Shown: piece by piece, positions 57,606-64,000 of the stretch
Layout: the number at the start of each line of letters is the position of its first letter
Position numbering within the stretch: position 1 is the stretch's first letter
Assembly: GCA_016490735.1 (NCBI GenBank)
Contig: JAEMWC010000053.1
Location: 811,501-875,500 of the forward strand
DNA: 64,000 bases
DNA from: Pachyseris speciosa
Lineage: Eukaryota > Cnidaria > Anthozoa > Scleractinia > Pachyseridae
Reading direction: 5' to 3'
The notes under the pieces: generated by a model
Databases searched by the model: none
What the model was told of the DNA's origin: nothing
What the model saw: only the letters and a program-made list of their open reading frames with translations
Made by a program: the position numbers and the translations under genes

Positions 57606-57670
57606 GTATCTAATATTAAAGATGTATGCTGTAAACTAGGTGGTCAACTGGAGTGTGGCTGCCATATTGG

Positions 57671-57711
<41 letters not shown>

Positions 57712-60700
57712 CTTATTATTATTACTATAGGACATTTCACAGCGCATACATGAATCGGCGTACGTAGGCACGCACGTATGGTAACCAAAACCCAATTTTC
57801 TCGAACAGATGGGTTACCATATTTCTTGCCAATGGTGCTCCACTTGGCGGCCCTTTGGGCTGGAGCTCGGCTATTATTATTATTTGATCTTAAATAATAT
57901 TATAATTAGTCAAGAGTGTTTAAAAGATAAAAGGTTACTTAGATAGACTGGTGCAAGACCATGAAGAGCTTTAAAAATTGTTAAATTGAACTTTAAAATA
58001 ATTCTAAATTTAACAGGCAACCAATGAAGCTCTATTGTGACAGGTGTTATGTGCGCGTAGTGCGGCTTGTTGGTCAGTAACCTGGCAGCTGCATTTTGTA
58101 CACGTTGCAATTTATGAATATGTATAGCTTACAGACCATATAATAGCAAGTTGGGTGATATTGGGTGATCAATCACATCTGCTAATACAACATAATTCAT
58201 ATTTCTTCCACCAGTTCCATTGTAACTTAAGGAAGGGAGGGAGGAAGGGAAGGATACATTTATATCACCTTATTTTGAAGTTGCTTTTAATACCATGTGT
58301 TTGTACAGAAAATTAATGCAACTCTCTGCATTATTTGAAATCCAGTAAGTGTACAACTTTGTGTAATCCTGCTATAATCAGTCTGTGTTTGTTGTTGGCA
58401 GTGTTGTTTTTGTTATAGAAACCAACTTTGAGTCCAGGAACTTATCCTAATTTCCCCTATTACTGATAACCAGCATTTAATTTCATCATAAAATATTGAA
58501 GCTTACAGGTTATAAGAATAAAAACATTAATGCAAAGACAAAATGGCTTGATGTCTGAGTAAATACTTCCAGCTGTAGTGCCATGGTACCATAGGAAATG
58601 CATGTACAGTTAACACTGTAATTATGGAAATCAGTAGCAAGAAAATACATTTTAATATTAGGACTTTGACTGGTTAAACATGGCTGCCTGAGCATGGTTT
58701 TTATATCACTCTGCATACCAGTCACCAACTTTGGTTCACTGATAGCAAGGTTGTGCTCTAACAAAAATTTTTGGAGCCCAAACCTCTGAACCTTTGAAAT
58801 TCAGGGTGCCCAGCATTGCAATTTTCTGCAAAAACTAGGATTTCCTTGTCATCCAAAGGCAAAAATGAGTCCCCAGGGGCCCCAAGGCATAGCTAGAGCA
58901 CAGCCCTGGATAGCATAAAGTCTGATAAAAACATTAAATGCTCTGCTGAGAGTAAATGCAAATACAACCTGTATGCATTGGTTCTGTAATCATTATAGGC
59001 ATGTGCTGCAGTACAAATGAATTCCCTGTTTTTGTGTTGTCAAATTTTACCCCAACAAATTATGAGCATGTTATTAATCTACATGTAGATTATTTTTGTT
59101 GTAATTTTCATAATCTGCAGGAGAAAAAGTAAATGGGATGTACCATCCAATGATAATGATAGCACAGGCAATGCTAACTTGTCAGCCACAGATGCTGCAA
59201 AAGAAAGAGCAGCAAAATTAAATGCCATGCTGGCAGCACAGGGAAAACTTGCAAAAGGGACACCTCCTCCAACTATGGTATGATCTTGTTATTCTTCGAC
59301 ATTTTGAATAATACATGTGCATAATTATACACTTGTAGTGAAATTGAATACTTGACTGAAATGCATGTACAGGTGGTCATCATTAATTTATGACGAACTA
59401 TTGATAAAATAAAGACTGGTACAGGTCAGTACATGTCTTACACTGTGATTGTGACAAGAAAGCTAAAGAAATCAGGCATAACTAACATCAGCAAAAAACT
59501 GATTTACACAGCTCACTGGCTTTGTCAAAAATGTTGAATATGTACAGGGTGTAGTGCAGTGTCACAAAGTGGCAAAACTCTGCATTTTGTGTTCTACCAT
59601 AAATAAAATGACCAGTCTTCTTGTTGCTTTTTAGGGCCACCCATCACCGGCAGCCAGAGTAACAGCGCCACCTCCCACTCTGAATAATGGCACCAAGAAC
59701 CTGAACCAAGACCTGCTAATGGCTGAGGTAGAGATCAATGATTCTCCAGCACGGTATGCCATCCTACATGTACCTTTGTATTGCCACTGTGACTTTTGTG
59801 AAGGATTCATACTTCATATAGTAGTTCATGATTGACATGCAAGGCTGCTCTCTAAGGGAGCCCAAAACTCTTAATCCCTGAAATCCAGGATGTCCAGCAT
59901 AGTACATTGTAATTTTCTTTAAAAACTAAGATTTCATTGTCACCGAAAAGCAAAAGTACTGTTTAAGTCACCAGGGGCAACTAGGTAGTGCTAGAACACA
60001 GCCCTGGATACTGACTTGTGTTAACATTGAAATTATGACACACCCAGACATTACTGTGTTGTTGGCAACTTTCAGCTCGCATGTTCCTCTGATCACTACA
60101 AATTAACTCCCTGTTTCAGTAGCGAAACACTTCTTTTGGCATCTGTACATGTAGCTTGACTTGATGATGTCATAACACATTATCAGTAACAGAGAAAATA
60201 TAAAGGTTTGTTCACCACTTTAGATCCTTATCCAAGAAATGGAGTCAACTAGTTGTACATGATTTTTATAAACACTTTGTTTTCACAGCATCCTCTTATG
60301 TCGAGGCACAACGCAAGATGAGGTACAGATAGTTTATCATACTGATGCAACTTTTTTCATTAATTCTAACCTGGTCATGGTAAATGATCGGAGCTTTGCC
60401 AGAAAGGCAGGTTCTAGCATGGTGATATTTTTGTGGCAGATTTGCATTTGAAAATTGATAAGGATTGACAGAATTGTTACAAAGAAGATGACAAGGTTTG
60501 AATATTTCAATTAACCTGTCCAGGAAACTATAAATTAAATCCAGCTTGGTTATTTTGCAAAGTCTCCCTTCACCTATTAAATGCCAATCAACCTGCACTT
60601 TTCAGCACGGATTCTAGATGGAATTTCTTTATAAATTATTGTCAGACCTATTTGTGGTTTGAAAGGGTCTTAAAAGATCCCATCTGTATATTTGTGCCAT

Positions 60701-63605
60701 AAAACCCACACTGAATTCAGGTCACTTCAATCTCTCCCCTATAAGTATAAATCTACTGGTATATCACAAATTCCATTCTCTGGTTGCCTAATCTACTCGC
60801 TATCTATTCTTTGATAGATAGTGAGTAACAGTTGTCAACAAAATGGCGGCCACTACTTCACGTTTTTGAAGTGTCTGCAAGGAGGATTCACATGTAGATA
60901 ATTTACTTGTTTAGTTTTGAATGACTAGTAGATTTATACTAAAAAAAATTTGATTAATCACTCTTGATTTCTGTTCATGATGGCTGAATTCAGGCTGTGC
61001 TCTCATCAGCTACCACATGACAGAAGTCTCAAGCTGATAATCTAATTGTTAATATATTAGAAACAACATAATGAAGTCTTGTGTGTGAGGGCAAAAGCCT
61101 ATTTCCAGGTTACTGGCACATACACTGTAAAGCCAAAATTTAGGGTGTTTCTATGAGGCTTTACTGTTCATATGGTAACCTTATATGTCAAAAAATTGAT
61201 CGCAAATTGTTGAGAAATAATTGGGAAATTTTTTGATACCATGTTTAAGAAAGCAAACAAAAAATTGTGGGAGTATCGAACCATCAAAGAGTTGGTGTTT
61301 AAAAATAACGAAACCATTTTGAGCTACCTTAAGATAACATTGAGGTGTATTTCCTTCATGTCTGAAGTACCTATTCTTTGTATGAATGTATTGCAGATTA
61401 ATCGTTACAGCGGAGCAGCAGTGTCCACCAGAGGAAAATTTATGACTGAGCAGGAAAAGAAAGAAGCAGAAGGAGCTGGGTAAGATGCAATGAGAATTAA
61501 TTTTTTATTCTGTGGGCTACCTGTGGTAGCTCACACTTATGCTATTGTGTCCGTAAACACCTCATGTGATGTCCCTTTGGAGCAAGGAAACCAATCAGAC
61601 TAAAGGATTACATCATCCTTAATAATAATAATAACAATAACAATTTATTAGTAGTACTTCCACAAGGTGGCTCTTCGCCTATTAATAACATATTACAAAT
61701 CTCAAATCAAATCAAATTAAATCTAATGCTCTCAGAGCAGAGTAGAGAACCAACAAACTCAGCCCACATATGACACCAAGTCCAGGAATCGAACCCGGGA
61801 CACATTGGTCACTGGAAGGTGAGTGCTCTCACCACTGCACCAACCCTGCTCCCCTGATTCCTTAGTGTCGAATCTTGTCAAATCCAGGCCCAGGTCCATA
61901 TTTCTCCTTCTGTTTTCGTTGGTAAGCAACATGACAGTCAATCTTTTGCATTGTGGATCCACTGTTCATTGTATTTGGTACTAAAGTACAGCTGTAAGTA
62001 AAATTCACATTGCTTTTGGGCAGGATTACTTCCTAAACTTATCACAGCATTCAGAGCGTGAATCTTGGTCAAATAAAAGGCAGTGGTGTTTATTTTGCAG
62101 GAAGGTTAAGTCATCTCCTACCAAGTGGATTGTTGATGTGATTTCTGTACTTCGTAACCGTTTAGTTTGCACTGGTCAGGTCGCATGTACTGTATGTACC
62201 TGTGTTTGAAAGACTGACTGTTCTTTGCGAAACGAAATGGAGCAAAATGAAAATCTGTAGTTTGTGAAATGAAATAGATCTGTACTGGCTATCTGTAGTT
62301 TGGGAAATGAAAACCTGCACATGTAGCTTGCAAAATGAAATCTGTAGTAATTGAAATGAAAATCTGCAGTTTGCGAAATTAAATATGTACCGGCTTTTAA
62401 TTTCATGCAATTTCACGCTGAATGTTTACATTTAAAACCGTGAAACAAAACAACTCATTTGCATATGGCAAACACATTTTGTTAGCCGATGTTTTTCAAA
62501 ATTTATATGATTGTCGCTCGAAGTGCAGCAGCCCAAAATGAAGGCGAAATAAATGAGCTATATTTTTTGCAGGCTGTCAAAGATCCAAAATCTTTTGACC
62601 TTGAAAATCATTGGAGGCACAGAAAATTTGTTTTGACTACAAAATTACATGTATCAGTCATTTGAATGAGTGCAAATTTTCTCTTGCCATGCGAATGGCT
62701 GAATATTTTTTTGGCAACTTTGCAAACAGATGAAGTTTTTTTTTAATGGACAACCTTAGCTTACCCTGTCTGCGAGAGGTAATTATTTTTTTTGTTTGAA
62801 AGAGGGCATCCTAGCCGTGCAAACACATTCGAACACATGCTCCAAACTACAGATTTTCATGTCACATGTTGAACACACTCCCCTACATGTAATCTCCGAC
62901 AACTCCTGTATAAAGTACGGTACATGTATGAAGTAACAGTGAAATTAAACCTTTGAAGCCCACACATGTACCCAATAGGTACCTCTTTTTTAAACCAGGT
63001 TATGATTGTGGTCAAGTATGTCAATTGCCTTAGGTGAAACAGTCTTTGCATTGCTGTACTCATTAATATTATATACATACATGTAATAACCAATAACTGC
63101 TTGTTGTTTCAGAGTGAAACCACTGTACCTCTGCATTCAAGGACTCACACAGGAAAAAGTTGATTGTAAGTTTGCAGAAAGTTATTGTGCAACAGGCTTG
63201 GAGAATTCAAGATTTTATCAATCTAGAATATCAATGATTTTGTCATCTGGTCATAAAAATGAAATATATTTATTTTAGTTTTCATTTTTCACTTTGTATC
63301 CATTGAAGACAACAGTCATGGTTCAAAAGCTTGATTTTACAAACAAAACATTTTACTAGAGAACGTCCTAAATAATTTCATATTAAATGGTTTTGTTCCT
63401 TAATATTCATGCATTAATTTTCATTTTACTTTCAGTGGCTGTGAAACGAATCAGAGAGATCATGGCAGGAGCTGATGTGAAGAGCAGTTCACATTTAAAT
63501 CCCAGTGTAATTCAGCCACAGAGGATGCCTGTTCCATCACCCATGCCTACACCTGCCTTCAATCAGCCTCTAGCAATCTTTGACAGACAGTCATTACCCC
63601 CAGGG
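46257..63605 (+). CDS. KHDC4: KHDC4 homologue (KH-domain splicing factor), 3' end outside the window
   Basis: Proposed exons: 46257-46273 (first, least certain), 59121-59277, 59635-59753, 60289-60322, 61397-61479, 63113-63165, 63436-63605. They join in phase to 211 codons and continue past the right edge. The protein starts MAASRR-RKSKWD, matching the RRSKWD start of vertebrate KHDC4 (BLOM7). It then has AAKLNAMLAAQGKL, MAEVEINDSPAR and the atypical KH segment RGTTQDEINRYSGAAVSTRG with FMTEQEKK, PLYLCIQGLTQEKVDLAVKR and IREIM. A Pro/Gln-rich linker follows. Family members bind RNA and act in pre-mRNA splicing in the nucleus. The RGxTQDE and SGAAVSTRG motifs make the identity firm. Exon 1 rests on phase, the N-terminal match and the promoter context. 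An alternative exon 1, ATGCAGCG at 57148-57155, is also in phase. Confidence 0.85.
47791..47908. repeat. 41-bp minisatellite, three units
   Basis: Units start at 47791, 47832 and 47873 with tgctgctccc, followed by cagtcccgtagtctcgcag. A partial unit lies to the left. Confidence 0.85.
48433..48876. mobile_element. TTAA-flanked TIR element (AGTGCCTATG ends)
   Basis: AGTGCCTATGAAGCGAAATT and its complement, flanked by TTAA at 48429-48432 and 48877-48880. Arms of about 130 bp continue imperfectly (gctaattttaaagttta, gggctattttgcct). No coding frame. Confidence 0.85.
49339..49992. mobile_element. 654-bp foldback element
   Basis: gggcttcgacaaaacactga and its complement start two arms of about 300 bp (ttactttttccagtgaatttt, tgatttgaggctgaatcaag, agatggcggaaac / ctttgaactctaagg). 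Flanks ccgttttgc (49330-49338) and ccgtttgc (49993-50000) are a likely target duplication of 8-9 bp with one indel. Confidence 0.8.
50299..50381. repeat. (TA)n microsatellite
   Basis: About 40 TA units with one TG interruption. Confidence 0.95.
50638..50847. mobile_element. hAT-like MITE with 8-bp target duplication
   Basis: Ends AGGCCCT and AGGGCCT, flanked by CACCAATG at 50630-50637 and 50848-50855. 210 bp. It shares the body of 21179-21390. It has inserted into a copy of the GGTGGCTC family (flanks gacttgttcaccaatg and tttgggcatttgtg match 31210-31330). Confidence 0.85.
51360..53068 (+). pseudogene. helical-domain plus NHL-repeat gene, split by a 1-base frameshift
   Basis: Two + strand frames form one gene. 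Frame 1 (51360-52115, 251 codons; probable true start M22 at 51423, MSSLITAVFKATIGLL) is an all-helical domain rich in charged residues, with no cysteine-type enzyme motif. Frame 2 (52115-53068, 317 codons) is an NHL-type beta-propeller: LKKPEHISTNKDGQFVIADD (about 58-77), then KTVKVFDSSGHF, VLVLDVGDGCIHVFTEDGQHL (about 212) and the last strand GRICVTDRAEGKVIVL. Frame 2 is open back to 52049 and reads on naturally as CHVNRVVYDVTLMV. A loss of one T in the run at 52077-52079 would explain the split. The frames overlap at TAATG, so reinitiation is also possible. Similar intronless genes form large families in corals; their function is unknown. A sequencing error would make it an intact gene. Confidence 0.72.
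53020..54130 (+). repeat. 267-bp tandem repeat copied from the 3' end of the NHL gene
   Basis: Four near-identical units, with period 268/267/267 measured at the hairpin cores (53134, 53402, 53669, 53936). Each unit carries a copy of the last NHL codons (GTCATTGTGCTGTGA or GTCATCGTGCTGTGA), the stop, and 3' sequence with a G-run and a perfect hairpin. Units 3 and 4 share differences (catcgtgctg, gaagagtc), so they arose from each other most recently. A fifth, broken unit resumes at about 54467. Confidence 0.92.
53119..53185. repeat. perfect 18-bp-arm hairpin, repeated in each 267-bp unit
   Basis: CTTAACTTATTTTGCAAT, one T, then its exact reverse complement (53134-53170). Flanking gaattttctta and taagaaaattc-like sequence extends the stem imperfectly to about 33 bp. 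Identical cores lie at 53402-53438, 53669-53705 and 53936-53972. In the first copy it lies 66 bases after the NHL stop codon. Confidence 0.9.
54165..54466 (-). mobile_element. non-autonomous DNA transposon inserted in the fifth repeat unit
   Basis: This segment interrupts a 267-bp unit and replaces its hairpin left arm. Its right end, GTACGAACCCTG, is the reverse of the CAGGGTTCGTAC terminus common in short DNA transposons of many animals. It has internal runs of ccttgaaaa and gtccttgaa. The left terminus is not matched, so the copy may be truncated. Confidence 0.5.
54467..57660. other. KHDC4 intron, middle part: remnants only
   Basis: The broken fifth repeat unit ends near 54560. A (GTT)n tract followed by a long T run is at 54666-54711. 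At 55456-55553 a small inverted repeat (ggttcaatttttatttt and its complement, with cctttgtt) looks like a short MITE. No exon recognised. Confidence 0.4.
56515..56790. repeat. minisatellite of about 65-70 bp units
   Basis: ggtggcttgccggctcggnaatcgctttactgctttaagaac-type units at about 56519, 56588, 56655 and 56722, increasingly diverged to the right. A 69-codon frame across it is incidental. Confidence 0.75.
57665..57727. repeat. (ATT)n microsatellite
   Basis: About 18 ATT units with one tctt interruption. Confidence 0.9.
57905..58140 (-). mobile_element. CR1/L2-type non-LTR reverse transcriptase 3' remnant
   Basis: Minus strand reads KLQRVQNAAARLLTNKPHY, then HITPVTIELHWLPVKFRI, then FKALHGLAPVYLSNLL. 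This is the conserved stretch after the reverse transcriptase catalytic core of many animal LINEs. Only about 75 codons remain, with no upstream catalytic domain. It is in the KHDC4 intron. Confidence 0.8.
58748..58908. mobile_element. hAT-like MITE, copy 1
   Basis: Ends aggttgtgctctaac and gctagagcacagccctg are inverted. Flanks gatagca at 58741-58747 and 58909-58915. Body: ggagcccaaac, gtgcccagcattg, ccccaggggc. Confidence 0.75.
59841..60005. mobile_element. hAT-like MITE, copy 2
   Basis: Same order of motifs as 58748-58908 (ggagcccaaa, tccagcat, accaggggcaac, agaacacagccctg). No clear target duplication. It sits in the next KHDC4 intron. Confidence 0.7.
60790..61060. repeat. reversed copy of the 24098-24340 repeat
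   Basis: ctatctattctttgatagatagtgagtaacagttgtcaacaaaatggc and later tttagttttgaatgactagtagatttata, then ctgataatctaattgtta, match the first copy in opposite orientation. Confidence 0.7.
61686..61854 (-). mobile_element. tRNA-headed SINE, minus strand, internally deleted
   Basis: Minus strand starts GGGGAGCAGGGTTGGTGCAG, box B GGGTTCGATTCC, then gagtttgttggttctctactctgctctgag and tgatttgatttgag. It lacks the ttttctccgggtactcc part present in the other two copies. Confidence 0.85.
62225..62400. repeat. degenerate minisatellite
   Basis: gaaatgaaaatctgtagtttg-like units recur about every 30-45 bases, with changes. Confidence 0.6.
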
Positions 63606-64000
63606 GTAAGTACAGTGTACTTAATAGGTAAAAAAAGGAATGAATGAGAAAAAGATGTGACATGCATCTCCCCCCCCCCCCCCCCCAACCATCTTAGTAA
63701 TGTTTCCACTCTGTGGCTGACTGTACCTCAACAGTATAAAGAAAGTTTGCCTCTATGATATAAACACTTTTAAGATGCAGTCAGTCTTTGTACTCATACT
63801 CATGCGACTACATGTATTTTTAAAGTGGACAGATCTCTTGAAAGCCGAGCTCAAACTGCAGTTACATTCCATTTTTACTTTTTTTTTTGTTTCTCCATTT
63901 ACTGGCAGTGTACAGTTTCTCATCTGTTTCTGGCATCCACTATTTCTTTTTTTGTGCAACAAAGACTCATGATTTCTCAAAGAAGGCATGATTGACACAC

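Overview
This is eukaryotic, intron-rich DNA with short exons, long AT-rich introns and a heavy load of short transposons and SINE-like repeats. Several things point to an anthozoan cnidarian, most likely a stony coral: the tRNA-headed SINE with a (TTGATTTGAT)-type body, the very large coral-type family of genes joining a helical domain to NHL repeats, and Penelope and CR1-type retroelement remnants. That placement is inferred from family knowledge; nothing in the window names a species.

Layout. (1) About 120-38552, + strand: 35 exons of one gene, a DENND3 homologue (DENN-domain Rab exchange factor with C-terminal WD40 repeats). The 5' end lies outside the window. The 35 exons splice in one frame to 913 codons and a stop. 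Introns hold most of the mobile DNA: a 1.2-kb CTG/CTA-type trinucleotide tract, a 1.9-kb long-TIR transposon, nested TIR elements, palindromic MITEs with 9-bp target duplications, two abutting TTAA elements, tRNA-Thr-like SINEs, a 0.8-kb polypyrimidine tract, and Penelope and non-LTR fragments. (2) 38553-40858: DENND3 3' region and intergenic DNA. (3) 40859-42676, + strand: a 605-codon single-exon gene for an unrecognised, disordered protein with repeated basic (PRPKK) and acidic modules. (4) 42677-46200: intergenic DNA with a complete SINE and palindromic AT/GC elements. (5) 46257 to beyond the right end, + strand: a KHDC4 homologue (KH-domain splicing factor). Its tiny first coding exon lies in a housekeeping-type promoter and is followed by a first intron of about 12.8 kb. 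(6) Inside that intron, 51360-53068, + strand: an intronless gene with a helical domain plus NHL repeats, broken by a one-base frameshift. It is followed by a 267-bp tandem repeat that has copied the last codons of the gene together with a perfect 37-nt hairpin.

How the genes relate. DENND3 (membrane traffic) and KHDC4 (splicing) are unrelated housekeeping genes in the same orientation. The orphan gene and the NHL gene are lineage-type single-exon genes lying between and inside them. No operon-like or defence-island arrangement is visible. The unusual material is the orphan protein, the broken NHL gene with its amplified 3' end, and the well-preserved target-site signatures of several transposon families.
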